Source: a beta proteobacterium AAP99
Lineage (GTDB): Bacteria; Pseudomonadota; Gammaproteobacteria; Burkholderiales; Burkholderiaceae_C
Reading direction: 5' to 3'
DNA length: 64,000 nt
Assembly (NCBI GenBank): GCA_001295775.1
Contig: LJIA01000006.1
Location: 248,001-312,000, forward strand
The notes below the pieces were generated by a model. It was not told where the DNA came from. It was given only the letters and a program-made list of their open reading frames with translations, and searched no databases. Shown here one piece after another: positions 29,933-40,234 of this stretch; position 1 is the stretch's first letter; the number at the start of each line of letters is the position of its first letter. A program made the translations under genes and the position numbers.

Positions 29933-30970
29933 ATGCAAAAGCGAACCACCCTCACCCAGCACCTGATCGAAGAGCAGCGCGCCAACGGCACCATTCCGGC
30001 GGAATTGCGCCTGCTGATCGAGGTGGTGGCCCGCGCCTGCAAGCGCATTGCCGTGTCTGTGGGCAAGGGCGCGCTGGGCGACATCCTGGGCGAAGCCGGC
30101 AGCGACAACGTGCAGGGCGAGGCGCAGAAGAAGCTCGACGTCATCGCCAACGAGCTGCTGACTGAAGCCAACGAGTGGGGCGGGCATCTGGCCGCCATGG
30201 CCTCCGAGGAAATGGAGACCATCCACAAGATCCCCAACCGCTACCCCAAGGGCGAATACCTGCTGCTGTTCGATCCGCTGGACGGCTCTTCGAACATCGA
30301 CGTCAACGTCTCGATCGGCACGATCTTCTCGGTGCTCAAGGCGCCGGCCGACACCACCAATCTGCGCCCGGTGGAAGAAGACGACTTCCTGCAGCCCGGC
30401 ACGGCCCAGGTGGCCGCCGGCTACGCGATCTACGGCCCGCAGACGCAGCTCGTCATCACCGTGGGCAATGGCGTGGACATCTTCACCCTGGACCGCGAGC
30501 TCGGCTCTTGGGTCCGCACGCAGAGCGACGTGAAGATCCCCGAGGACACCAAGGAGTTCGCCATCAACATGAGCAACCGCCGGCACTGGGCCGCGCCGGT
30601 CAAGCGCTATGTGGAGGAGTGCGAGGCCGGCAAGACCGGTGTGCGCGGCAAGGACTTCAATATGCGCTGGATCGCCAGCATGGTGGCCGACGTACACCGC
30701 ATCCTGAACCGCGGCGGCATCTTCATGTACCCCTGGGACGCCCGCGAACCCGAGAAGCCGGGCAAGCTGCGCCTGATGTACGAGGCCAACCCGATGGGCT
30801 TCCTCGTCGAGCAGGCCGGTGGCGCGGCCACCAACGGCCACGAACGCATCCTGAGCCTGCAGCCGCGCAAGCTGCACGAGCGCGTCAGCGTGGTGCTGGG
30901 CAGCAAGAATGAGGTTGAGCGGGTGACGCAGTACCACCAGGACGCGGCCAAGACTCCGGCCGCGGCGTAG
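29933..30970 (+). CDS. fbp: Class I fructose-1,6-bisphosphatase
   Basis: The 345-residue cytoplasmic enzyme removes the 1-phosphate from fructose-1,6-bisphosphate in gluconeogenesis (or the Calvin cycle where present). The metal-binding signature [15 protein letters not shown] is intact, the upstream acid is in [10 protein letters not shown], and [20 protein letters not shown] forms the C-terminal substrate site. It is translated 10 bp after pepN, an arrangement shared by several betaproteobacteria. Glycolytic and gluconeogenic regulation is not readable from the DNA. Confidence 0.96.
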   Translation: MQKRTTLTQHLIEEQRANGTIPAELRLLIEVVARACKRIAVSVGKGALGDILGEAGSDNVQGEAQKKLDVIANELLTEANEWGGHLAAMASEEMETIHKIPNRYPKGEYLLLFDPLDGSSNIDVNVSIGTIFSVLKAPADTTNLRPVEEDDFLQPGTAQVAAGYAIYGPQTQLVITVGNGVDIFTLDRELGSWVRTQSDVKIPEDTKEFAINMSNRRHWAAPVKRYVEECEAGKTGVRGKDFNMRWIASMVADVHRILNRGGIFMYPWDAREPEKPGKLRLMYEANPMGFLVEQAGGAATNGHERILSLQPRKLHERVSVVLGSKNEVERVTQYHQDAAKTPAAA

Positions 30971-31062
30971 TGCACCCAGGCGGCGCGCTCATGGCGCGTC
31001 TGACGTGCACCATCGGTCAGCCGGTCGTATCGCGAAGGCAGTTCGGTGATTTTCAAATGAAT

Positions 31063-31160
31063 CAAGAAAATCCGGCTGATTACGAGCCATTTTTCTTGGT
31101 TTGATTGAAGATTGAATCAGGCGTTTTCCGCTTGTAGCAAGCGGATCTCGGCCGATTCAC
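31063..31160 (+). repeat. REPIN-like intergenic repeat, copy 5
   Basis: The core TCCGCTTG-TAG-CAAGCGGA (31127-31145) is a perfect 8-bp hairpin. The leader carries CAAGAAAA (31063-31070) paired with TTTTCTTG (31091-31098) and the word GAGCCATTTTTCTTGG that other copies carry in diverged form. The element lies between the convergent fbp and the DUF3617 gene. Confidence 0.7.
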
Positions 31161-31217
31161 CAGATGTTCTGATTCCTGAGATGCACCGCCAGGCGCAATA
31201 CTTTGTGCCGACGCGCG

Positions 31218-31796
31218 CTACTTGCGCAGGGTCTCGTCGATCGGCTTGAGGCCCTTGCAGTCCGCGCCCAGGTAGCGGGACTCGGACTCCATCACCATGT
31301 TCACCGGCTTGCCGGCGCGCTGACCGTTCATGTTCATCTCGGTGCGCGAACTGTCGCCGCTGAAGGTGCTACGGCCCTTGCCGCGCAGGGTGCTGTCCGG
31401 GCGGGTGCAGACGAATTCGAAATCAATGGTGTTGCCGCTGCGCACGAACTTCTCGTTCTTGCAGTGATTGTCCGGGTCCGGCAGCGGCTCCTGCCGGGCC
31501 GCCATCGCAGCGCTCACGCACATGCGCACGGCGGCCGGACCGGTCATCTGCACGCCCTGCTTGGCCATCATCTGTTCCATCTGCTTGCGCTGCTCGGGCG
31601 ACATCTTGGCCATGGCCTCCTGCATGCGCTTCTGCGCGTCCTGCATCTTGGCGCCCATGTCTTCGCCGTTCAGGGTCTGCTTGATGACCCGAGTCTCCCA
31701 GAGCCCGGCTTTCATCTGTGCCTGGGCCGGCGCCACCGCGAGGCACGTCGTTGCAAGCGCGGCCCACACCAATGCGCGCACCACTGCTGGATTCAT
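31218..31796 (-). CDS. DUF3617 periplasmic protein with methionine-rich segment
   Basis: The 192-residue protein has a signal peptide (cleavage near APAQA, residue 26) and the DUF3617 start QMKAGLWETRV. The middle, about residues 46-84, is strikingly rich in methionine, glutamine and lysine (KMQDAQKRMQEAMAKM, then QMEQMMAKQGVQM; nine Met in 38 residues) and probably helical. The C-terminal half has four cysteines that may form disulfides. The role is unknown. The start at 31796 leaves a proper signal sequence; upstream in-frame codons code no recognisable extension. Confidence 0.8.
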   Translation of the reverse strand: MNPAVVRALVWAALATTCLAVAPAQAQMKAGLWETRVIKQTLNGEDMGAKMQDAQKRMQEAMAKMSPEQRKQMEQMMAKQGVQMTGPAAVRMCVSAAMAARQEPLPDPDNHCKNEKFVRSGNTIDFEFVCTRPDSTLRGKGRSTFSGDSSRTEMNMNGQRAGKPVNMVMESESRYLGADCKGLKPIDETLRK

Positions 31797-32042
31797 GGCT
31801 TTTTCCTCGTGTCTGTGCTGTGTCAGCGGTCTGTGTCTGTCGGCAGGCTGCCTGCCGCGGGTGCGAGCGTCCCGTACAGCGCCGCATGCTGAACAGACTG
31901 TAGATCGCGGACGCGCCGCTGGCGATCCCCTGCATGGGCCGCTGCGGACACACTGACCGCTGCGCACGGCGCCGGTGCGGCGCCCCGGTCGGAATCCGGC
32001 TTGACTCGGATCGACGCCCTGCCCTCGCCGGGCAGCCGCCGC

Positions 32043-34124
32043 CTACCCGATCCGGATTCGGCCGGCGGCGAGTTCGTCGCGCAGTTCGGCGTCCGTCAGC
32101 GTCCGCGAGGTACCGGCCTGCGGATTGCCGATCACGAATCGCTTGCGCATGGGGCTGACCCAGGTCACCCGCCAGGTGCTCCAGCCGCCTGCGTCATCAG
32201 CAAACTGCACCTGCGCATCCATGACGAAAGGCTCCAGCACGGCGGCCAACGCCGCGGGTGAATCGGCCGCGGGCGCAGGCTCGGCGGCCGGTGCCGGCGC
32301 GTCGGTGCCCGTCCCTTGCATCGCGACGAAATGCACGCGCGCAAGTTCGACCATGAAGTCGCTGCGACCATCCTCATTCCAGCCGGCGCGGTCGAAACCC
32401 GCGTTCAGGCCCTTGAGCAAGCCATGCAGCTCGGCGCGCAGCGCTTTGGCAAACACGGCGCTGCCCGGCGGGCGCAGACTCCAGATCAGGGTGTCGAGCG
32501 TGCGGGCAGCCTCGTTCCAGCGGGTGTCATCGGCTGGCCGCTTCATGTCGGCCGCGGCCAGCACCTTGACCCATTGCGTATCGATCATGCTGCGCACGAA
32601 GGGGGGCAGCGGCTTATCGGCAGTGACCTTCTCGATGTGCGTACGCGCCACCGCAAGGGCGACGCGCTTGCGCTCCTCGCGACCCTGATTGGCCACGCGC
32701 GCGGCGGCGTCGGCCACGCTGCTCAGCGCATCGGCACCGGACGCTGCCGGCGCAGGCGTGACCGCCGCGGTCTCACCCTGGGCGGCGCGGCCGGCGCGTT
32801 CGACCAGGCTGAGCGTGATCTGACCGAACTGGGCCGCGTCCATGGAACGGTTGGCGCTCAGGGTGCTGAGGTGGGTCAGTGCGCCGCGCACGGGGTCCGC
32901 AGGCGCCACAAAGAAGCTGCGATTTCTGAGGGCATAGACCAGCAGCGGCTGCTTGATGGCCTGGATGCCGGCCTGCACGGCAGGCAGCAGCCGCTTGTCC
33001 TTGATCAGAAGCTCCAGATTGTTCGAGAGCAGTTGCAGCACATCGGAGTCGTCTTCCGAGAGCCCAGCCGCACCGGTGCTCTTGCACAAGAGCTCCCACA
33101 GCGTGCCGGGGCCACCTCGGCTCGTGACCTCCGGCGCTGCGGCCTCGGCCATCGGCGCGGCGCGGGGAGGTGGCGCCGATGCCACTGCAGACGCGGGAAC
33201 AGCGACAGGCGTGTCGTCCAGCGCCATCTCAAGCGTGGGAAAACTCGATGCGCGGCTCTCGCCCGCCGGCGGCAGACCAAAACGCAGGCCTGGCCGGCTT
33301 GCACCCTTGGCCTTCACGGCGCGCTGCAACTCGGGGTCAGGGGTTGAGGTCAGGCTGGCCAGGGCGTCCGCCGGTGGCGGAGGCGGCGGTGGCGGCGGCA
33401 GCGCTATCTCGACCGGAGCCAGCATGCCCAGACCCACCGAGCCGTAGCCGGGCGCCGGCGCGGCCACCTGCTCCAGCGGGTGCACGGACTCCAGGTAGGT
33501 ATTGAGCTTGGCGTAGCAACTCTGCAGGTTTGGGATCAGGCCTTCGCCATAGTGGCGCAGCAAGGTCGGCGATCCGCCCAGCGGTGCCGCGCATTCGTCC
33601 CAGAAGCGCGCCAGGGTGTCCAGGATCAGCGAGGGGCCGAAGGGGTTCTCCGGCGCATTGATCTCCACCGTGCCCAGACTGGCCGAGCGCAGGAAGCGCT
33701 TGATCCGGTAGTTGATCATGTCGATGGCGGCGTCATTCACGACGCTCAGGCGCCGCGAAAAGTCGGTCACGGCAAGGCGGCGGTCGAGCTCGTCGTCTGC
33801 CAGCAGCTCCATCTGCGCCGCAGTGAGCGGCATGAGCTTGCGCTGGGCGCGGTTGAGCAGCATCTCGCACGCCATGGCCATGCGCGACTGCAGGCGGGCG
33901 GGGAACTCGGTCTTGAGCTTTTCCTCGGCCGCCCAGTAGAGCTTGGGCGCGTCGGTGGACTGGCGCGCGACCTGCCGCATGGCCTGCATCACGGCGTCTT
34001 CGGCCTCGGGCGTCACTTCCGGCAGCTTGACGAACTCCAGCGCCGCAATCTTGCAGGCGTTGGCGAGCGATTCCCGGATGACGGTGAGCTTGTCGGACAC
34101 GGATGAGGAGTGGCTGACGCGCAA
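32043..34124 (-). CDS. DUF1631 family protein with polyproline tract
   Basis: The 693-residue protein belongs to the DUF1631 family, known mainly from beta- and gammaproteobacteria and linked only by association to thymidine phosphorylase in old annotations. No signal peptide or membrane segment is seen. The N-terminal conserved block (CEMLLNRAQRKLMPLTAA, then AIDMINYRIKRFL) is followed by a low-complexity region at about residue 245 with nine consecutive prolines (IALPPPPPPPPPADA), then a helical C-terminal part ending with a PilZ-like WSTWRVTWVSPMRKRFVIGN. Polyproline makes it a likely EF-P client. It is not in a tight operon. Confidence 0.85.
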   Translation of the reverse strand: MRVSHSSSVSDKLTVIRESLANACKIAALEFVKLPEVTPEAEDAVMQAMRQVARQSTDAPKLYWAAEEKLKTEFPARLQSRMAMACEMLLNRAQRKLMPLTAAQMELLADDELDRRLAVTDFSRRLSVVNDAAIDMINYRIKRFLRSASLGTVEINAPENPFGPSLILDTLARFWDECAAPLGGSPTLLRHYGEGLIPNLQSCYAKLNTYLESVHPLEQVAAPAPGYGSVGLGMLAPVEIALPPPPPPPPPADALASLTSTPDPELQRAVKAKGASRPGLRFGLPPAGESRASSFPTLEMALDDTPVAVPASAVASAPPPRAAPMAEAAAPEVTSRGGPGTLWELLCKSTGAAGLSEDDSDVLQLLSNNLELLIKDKRLLPAVQAGIQAIKQPLLVYALRNRSFFVAPADPVRGALTHLSTLSANRSMDAAQFGQITLSLVERAGRAAQGETAAVTPAPAASGADALSSVADAAARVANQGREERKRVALAVARTHIEKVTADKPLPPFVRSMIDTQWVKVLAAADMKRPADDTRWNEAARTLDTLIWSLRPPGSAVFAKALRAELHGLLKGLNAGFDRAGWNEDGRSDFMVELARVHFVAMQGTGTDAPAPAAEPAPAADSPAALAAVLEPFVMDAQVQFADDAGGWSTWRVTWVSPMRKRFVIGNPQAGTSRTLTDAELRDELAAGRIRIG

Positions 34125-34253
34125 AGGCCTGATCCAAGCCGGCGCCAGCGTGAGATTGTTTACGTTTTGACCAAGCTGAATGATGCCCCAGAACGGCGCC
34201 TTGGCGCCGCCCGGGGTGCCGACGGAACTCCCGCCTGTTGGGGAGGCCCGCGC

Positions 34254-35243
34254 CTAGGGCAGCAAGACCGTGGAGCCGGTGGTGGTGCGGCTTTCCAGCT
34301 GGGTGTGCGCCCGGCCGACTTCGGCCAGCGGGTAGGTGCTGCCTACTTCCAGCTTGATCTTTTTGCTCTTCACCATGGCGAAGAGATCGTCTGCCGCCGC
34401 CTGCAGCTTCTCCAGAGTGTTTACGTGAGTCCCCAGTGTGGGCCGCGTCAGGAACAGTGAACCTTTGGCCGCCAGGATGCCGATGTTCACGCCATCCACC
34501 GGGCCGCTGGCGTTGCCGTAGCTCACGACCAGGCCGCGCGGCTGCACGCTGTCCAGACTGGCCATCCAGGTGTCCTTGCCGACGCTGTCATAGACCACCG
34601 GGCACTTGGCACCCTGGGTGAGCGCACTGACGCGCTCGGCAATGTTCTCGGTCTTGCTGTTGATGGTCTCCCAGGCGCCGTGGGCCTTGGCAATCGAGGC
34701 CTTCTCGGCACTGGACACGGTGCCGATGAGCTTGACCTTCAGGGCCTTGGCCCACTGGCAGGCAATCAGGCCGACACCACCGGCCGCGGCATGGAACAGG
34801 ATGGTTTCGCCGCCTTGCAGCCGGTAGGTCTGGCGAAACAGATACTGCACCGTCAGCCCCTTGAGCATCGAGGCCGCCGCCTGCTCATCCGTCACGAACT
34901 TGGGCAGCTTAATGACCTGGCTGGCCGGGTGCAGCTTGTAACCGGCGTAGGCGCCATGCGGCCCCTGGCAATAGGCCACGCGGTCGCCCGCCTTGAGGTG
35001 GCCCACACCCTCGCCCACCGCGTCCACCACGCCCGCCGCCTCGAAGCCGAGCGTGAGCGGCAGGCTGGGCGCGGGGTACAGGCCGGTGCGGAAGTACACA
35101 TCGATGAAATTCAGTCCGATGGCGGTATTGCGGATGCGCACCTGACCCGCGCCCGGATCGCCGATCTCCACGTCTTCGTAGCTGAGTTGCTCGACGCCGC
35201 CATTGGCGTGGATGCGGACGGCCTTGGTGATCACGGATGCCAT
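34254..35243 (-). CDS. qorA: NADPH:quinone oxidoreductase, zeta-crystallin type
   Basis: The 329-residue member of the medium-chain dehydrogenase superfamily lacks the structural zinc cysteines, as quinone reductases do. GFEAAGVVDAVGEGV is the N-terminal catalytic-domain block and HAAAGGVGLIACQWAKALK the Rossmann AxxGGVG motif. It would reduce quinones with NADPH in the cytoplasm. The start is 1 bp after the stop of the EamA gene, so both share a transcript. A link between the two functions is not evident. Confidence 0.92.
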   Translation of the reverse strand: MASVITKAVRIHANGGVEQLSYEDVEIGDPGAGQVRIRNTAIGLNFIDVYFRTGLYPAPSLPLTLGFEAAGVVDAVGEGVGHLKAGDRVAYCQGPHGAYAGYKLHPASQVIKLPKFVTDEQAAASMLKGLTVQYLFRQTYRLQGGETILFHAAAGGVGLIACQWAKALKVKLIGTVSSAEKASIAKAHGAWETINSKTENIAERVSALTQGAKCPVVYDSVGKDTWMASLDSVQPRGLVVSYGNASGPVDGVNIGILAAKGSLFLTRPTLGTHVNTLEKLQAAADDLFAMVKSKKIKLEVGSTYPLAEVGRAHTQLESRTTTGSTVLLP

Positions 35244-35244
35244 G

Positions 35245-36195
35245 TCAGGAGTCTCCTTGGAGGGGTTTCTTCAGCGAGAGAATGAACATGCCTGCCAGCA
35301 CCAGTGCGGTGCCGGCCAATTGCAAAAGGGTAATCGGCTCCGACAGCAACCAGAAGCCCAGGAATAGCGTGGACACCGGGCCGATCATGCCGGCCTGCGC
35401 GGCATTGCCTGCGCCGATGCGCTCCACCGCCATCATGGTCATGAGCACCGGCACCACCGTGCACAGCGTGCCGTTGACGAGCGCCAGCACCCAGACCGTG
35501 GGCGTCTGCACGAACAGGCCACCAAACGGGCGCAGCAGCGCGTACTGCGCAATGCAGGCCAGGCTCGCCACAATCATCGCCAGCGCCACCAGCCGCAGGC
35601 TGCCCAGGCGCTTGACCAGCTCGCCACTGCCCAGCAGGTACACCGCGTAGGTGACGGCGCTGGCAAACACCAGCCCGGCACCCAGCCAGACGAGGCGCCC
35701 ACCCAGATGCACGTCGTGCCAGAACACCAGCACGATGCCCGAGTACGCCACGGCGAGCGAGATCCATTCCCGGCTGGTCACGCGGCGCTTGAGCAGGGCC
35801 ACGCTCATCAGGAGCACGATCGAAGGCGTCAGGAACAGGATCAGCCGCTCCAGACCTGCACTGATGTACTGCAGGCCGAGAAAGTCGAGCATGCTGGATG
35901 CGTAGTAGCCGACCAGCCCGAGACCGGCGAGCTTGAGCCAGTCCGTGCGCGCCAGCCTGGGCGGGTTCGAGGCGGAGCGCATCGACCACCAGGCCATGGC
36001 CAGGAAGAACGGCACGGCCACCAGCATGCGCAGGGCGATGACCGATACGGCGTCCAGCCCTTCGCGGTACATCAGCTTGGCCACGATGGCCTTGGCGGAG
36101 AAGCAGATGGCGCCAACCGCCGCAAGCGACAGGCCGCTGAGGTAGAGGGCGTGCGGGCTGCGCGCCGCGCCTGACGGAGGAAGGGATTGGGTCAA
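35245..36195 (-). CDS. EamA family (DMT) transporter
   Basis: The 316-residue inner-membrane protein has ten predicted helices in two EamA repeats (LAAVGAICFSAKAIVAKLM and ASAVTYAVYLLGSGELV), typical of drug/metabolite transporters. No substrate can be read from sequence. Upstream DNA (36196-36596) is shared with the divergent bactofilin gene. It is immediately followed by qorA. Confidence 0.88.
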   Translation of the reverse strand: MTQSLPPSGAARSPHALYLSGLSLAAVGAICFSAKAIVAKLMYREGLDAVSVIALRMLVAVPFFLAMAWWSMRSASNPPRLARTDWLKLAGLGLVGYYASSMLDFLGLQYISAGLERLILFLTPSIVLLMSVALLKRRVTSREWISLAVAYSGIVLVFWHDVHLGGRLVWLGAGLVFASAVTYAVYLLGSGELVKRLGSLRLVALAMIVASLACIAQYALLRPFGGLFVQTPTVWVLALVNGTLCTVVPVLMTMMAVERIGAGNAAQAGMIGPVSTLFLGFWLLSEPITLLQLAGTALVLAGMFILSLKKPLQGDS

Positions 36196-36596
36196 GTCGG
36201 GTGGAGCGATGAGGCGGGAGAACCGCTCGGCGTGACTCGGCTTGAGCAGCTTGCGCCCGGTGAGGTCAGCGACCAGAACACGCTGAACGGCTTTGCCGAT
36301 TATGAGTTGCTGCGGGCCACCAGCCTATTGCCGCGACGGCCTGTCCGGGCGCATGAGCGCCCGCTTCGCACTGCCCAAGCCTGTCGCTGCTCGCACCCAC
36401 CTCGGGACGAAACATGTCAGTCCTGTTACCGGCTGTTGCACCGCACCGCGCGCAAACCAGCGCGAACGGGCGCAGACTCCCTTTTCACGTTCGTGACGTC
36501 ATGGCACACGCATTGCTTTGACGCACACGTCACCTCTTTCGGCCTAAGCTGAACTTGGCGCTGGAGTCTGCAAAAAGAACGATCCTTGGGGACGTC
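36196..36596. other. Gene-free region upstream of EamA and bactofilin
   Basis: No gene is supported in these 401 bases; the open frame across 36187-36552 has no family likeness and no ribosome-binding site. Two palindromes are visible: TGACGTCA (36494-36501) and TGACG-CACA-CGTCA (36519-36532). GACGTCATGG occurs twice, at 36495-36504 and again over the bactofilin start (36591-36600). The elements may be operators for the divergent genes. No clear -10/-35 pair is seen. Confidence 0.5.
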
Positions 36597-37133
36597 ATGG
36601 AACTGCTCAACAAACTGCTCACCCCCACGCGCGCTGCGCACGAAACCCAGCCCGTGCCCACGCCGGACCATGCGCCGCGCAGCGCCTCTGCGGAGGCCAG
36701 CGCGGCCCTGCACAGCAGCTTCAGCCTAGGGACGGACATCCACATCAAGCTGGCCGATCGCCTGGAGTGCGGCACGGCGCAGATCGATGGCGAACTGGAC
36801 GGCGACATGAAGGTGAGGCACCTCGTGGTCGGCCGCAAAGGCCGCGTCCAGGGTGAAGCCAAGTGCATGAACGCAGAGATCCGCGGCCGCTTCGAGGGCG
36901 AACTCATCGTCCGCGGCAAGCTCACGGTCTACGCCACCGCCCAGATCACTGGCAAGGTGCGCTTCGGCGAAATCGTGCTCTGGAAGGGCGCCGAGGTGAA
37001 GGGCAACGTCAAACGCATGGTGCGCCCCGGCGACGCGGCGCGCCCAGCGCAGAAGCGTCACGCCTCGCTGTTCCAGCCCACCAGCGCGGTGACTCAGGAC
37101 ACGCTCAATCCGCAGACGATGTCGGAGTATTGA
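36597..37133 (+). CDS. Bactofilin family cytoskeletal protein
   Basis: The 178-residue product has the DUF583 bactofilin domain at about residues 50-150: a beta-helix with a repeating pattern (AQIDGELDGDMKVRHLVVG, then NAEIRGRFEGELIVRGKL and ITGKVRFGEIVLWKGAEV). Bactofilins polymerise without nucleotide into filaments and influence cell shape, stalks or polarity. The flanking N- and C-terminal tails are disordered, as usual. The ATG at 36597 is chosen; GGGG lies 5 bases upstream. There is no M23 peptidase partner beside it. Confidence 0.92.
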   Translation: MELLNKLLTPTRAAHETQPVPTPDHAPRSASAEASAALHSSFSLGTDIHIKLADRLECGTAQIDGELDGDMKVRHLVVGRKGRVQGEAKCMNAEIRGRFEGELIVRGKLTVYATAQITGKVRFGEIVLWKGAEVKGNVKRMVRPGDAARPAQKRHASLFQPTSAVTQDTLNPQTMSEY

Positions 37134-37148
37134 GGTGCTCTCGGCCGG

Positions 37149-37622
37149 TCAGCCTCGCACCGGCAAGGACCGCAGCGCGTAGGTCTGCCCCCCGGCGAAT
37201 AGATACTCGGCCCGCAATCTTTGCGGGCCTTGTTCATTGGCGTAGGTGTAGCCGATGAGCGCGACGCGTTCCCCGACCTTGGTTTCCGGCACCTGCCAGG
37301 CTTGCATGCGGTTCAGCGGTGCCAGTTCAACGGTCCATTCGCCGCGCTTGGCTGCAGCCCGAGTCTTAGAGAGGATGGCAGCAGCGTCTACCGCGCGCTC
37401 CTGTGCGGGCAGCTTGCGGCTCGCCAGGTCCGTCGGCAGCGTGGCATTGCTCGGCATCTCGATCACCAGCGTCGCGTGCGGGTTCACCCAACTCACCTGC
37501 CTGACCACCCCTTCCAGATAGATGGGCTGGTTTTCATCAAAGCTGCCCCACCCGTGGTGGGCCAAGGCGCGCGGCAGCAGCAAGGCGGAGGTTCCGGCGA
37601 AAAGGACGTGGCGACGTTTCAT
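37149..37622 (-). CDS. DUF6152 family exported protein
   Basis: The 157-residue protein has a short signal peptide (RRHVLFAGTSALLLPRALA, cleavage near residue 21) followed by HHGWGSFDENQPIYLEGVV and VSWVNPHATLVIEM, the conserved core of DUF6152 periplasmic proteins. The mature protein would begin near HHGW, which could bind metal at its N-terminus, but no function is established. It is convergent with the bactofilin gene (15 bp gap) and divergent from the hydrolase operon. Confidence 0.8.
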   Translation of the reverse strand: MKRRHVLFAGTSALLLPRALAHHGWGSFDENQPIYLEGVVRQVSWVNPHATLVIEMPSNATLPTDLASRKLPAQERAVDAAAILSKTRAAAKRGEWTVELAPLNRMQAWQVPETKVGERVALIGYTYANEQGPQRLRAEYLFAGGQTYALRSLPVRG

Positions 37623-37907
37623 GATTCAGGCTCGGCAGCGGAGGAAGTCGGTCCAGTGTGAGCCGCGAAGGCGGTGCGCGACCATCCGGAATCTCCCCAT
37701 CCGCCCGGATCGCCGACACAGCGGGCGCACTGCTGCAACGCGCCAGGTGCCCATCCAACCCGACCGTTCAGCGCCGACTTCCGTGCGTTGATCGCACGCG
37801 CCCGGCCATTCGCCGCGCCGCGGGGCCTGCGGGTCATCGCGGGTCGGTACAGTCGCGGCCATCGTGTCTTGGCACCAAAGGGCACGCCCATCCACAGGGA
37901 GTCGACA

Positions 37908-39454
37908 ATGGATCGCAAAACACCGCATGGTTCCGCGCCAGCGCGCCGTGCTGCGCGGCTGGCCGCAGCAGCGGGCTCGGCCGTGCTGGGCCTGACGCTG
38001 CTGTCGGCCTGCAAAGGCCCGCAGCAGACGGACCCGCTTCTGGCCGCCACCACCGCTTGCCGCCTGCCCGATCTGGAGCAGGAAGCGCGCTGCGGCTCGG
38101 TCAAGGTCAAGGAAAACCCGGCCAATCCGGCCAGCCGCGAGATCGAAGTCAAGTTCGCCGTGCTGCCGGCGCAGGCCCGCTACAAGGAGCCGGACCCGAT
38201 CGTGCTGCTCGCGGGCGGCCCGGGCCAGCACGGTCTGAAGATCGCCGCGCCGATGAGCAAGGTCTTCGGTGCCCTGAACCGCAAGCGCGACCTGATCTTC
38301 ATCGACCAGCGCGGCACCGGCCAGTCCAACGGCCTGGAGTGCCCCATGCGCGAGCTCTATGCCGAAATGGACAAGAGCCTCGACCCGCAGGCGCAGATTG
38401 CCGTAATCAACCGCTGTCAGCAGACCTTGGCCGCCAGGAATGACCTGGCCGGCTACGCCACGCACATTGCGGTGCAGGACTTCGACGCGATCCGCGCCAA
38501 GCTCGGCGCCGAGCGCATCAACCTCTGGGGTGGCAGCTACGGCACCCGAGCTGCGATCGAATACTCCCGCCAGTTCCCGCAGCGCGTACGCACCTTGATG
38601 CTGGACGGCGTAGCCCCGGCCGACATGCCGTTGCCTGTCTCTATTGCGCGCGACGGCGACGCGATGGTCAGCAACCTGATCGAGGCCTGCGCCAAGGATG
38701 CCGCCTGCGCCAAGCGCTATCCGGACTTCGCACAGCGCGTGGACGCGCTCTTCACCCAGCCCACCAGCACCCTGGCGCTGACCGACCCCTATTCCGGGCA
38801 GAAGAAGAGCTACGCCGTGCCGCGCAACGCCGTCGCCTCCGCGCTGCGCACCCCCCTCTATGCCCCTGGCATGAGCGCGATGCTGCCGCAGGCGGTTGCG
38901 CGTGCTGCCGCCGGCGATGGCGACCCGATGCTCGCGCTCTCCAACGCCTTTGCCGGCGGCATGGAAGATGAAATGTCCATGGGCATGCATCTGGCCGTGG
39001 TCTGCGCGGAAGACCTGCCTCAGCTGAACGACGCCAACGTCGCACAGGCCGCCAAGACCCGCTTCGGCACGGCGTTTGTGGAGCAGTACCGCGGCATGTG
39101 CAAGGGCTTTCCGCAACCGCAGATTCCGGCGACCTACTACTCGCCGGTCAAGCACGACCGCCCCACCCTCGTGCTGTCGGGCGGCCTGGATCCCGTCACG
39201 CCGCCCGCTGAAGGCAACAAGGTGACCGGCTGGTTCAGCAACGCGCAGCATCTGGTGGCGCCCTACATCGGCCACATCGTCAGCGGCCAACCCTGCGCGA
39301 GCAAGCTGATCGAGACTTTCGTGAAGACCGAGGGCAAGGAAAAGCTGGATGGCGCGTGTCTGGCCAAGCTGCCCCGCCCCACCTTCTATGAGCCGCCGCA
39401 GCGGCCGACCGCCGTGGCCCCGAAGGCCAGCATCGCCCAAGCAGGGAGCACGAA

Positions 39455-39458
<4 letters not shown>
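37908..39458 (+). CDS. Lipoprotein alpha/beta hydrolase (S33, TAP-like C-terminus)
   Basis: The 516-residue product has an N-terminal signal with lipobox LSACKG, so it is probably anchored in the periplasm. The alpha/beta hydrolase fold begins at about residue 80 (DPIVLLAGGPGQHG). The nucleophile lies in WGGSYGTRAA, an acid in the GGLDPVTPP block and the base histidine in PYIGHIV, matching tripeptidyl-aminopeptidase-like S33 enzymes. The stop overlaps the start of the ABC ATPase gene by 4 bp, so hydrolase and exporter are made together. The substrate, a peptide or an ester, is unknown. Confidence 0.88.

Positions 39459-40230
<772 letters not shown>

Positions 40231-40234
<4 letters not shown>

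Noticed and set aside
27187-30237. A 1016-codon open frame on the minus strand opposite pepN and fbp
   Set aside because: It is a mirror of high-GC codon bias. pepN and fbp on the plus strand carry full family motifs, and the antisense product shows none. The same applies to other long antisense frames (for example opposite pyrG, eno and metG).
30971-31015. GTGCAC...GTGCAC inverted sequence after fbp as a terminator
   Set aside because: The inner pairing is imperfect and there is no T-run; the repeat copy further on gives the better hairpins.
36187-36552. A 121-codon open frame in the EamA-bactofilin gap
   Set aside because: It has no ribosome-binding site, no family likeness and an irregular composition, and it overlaps the divergent EamA start.
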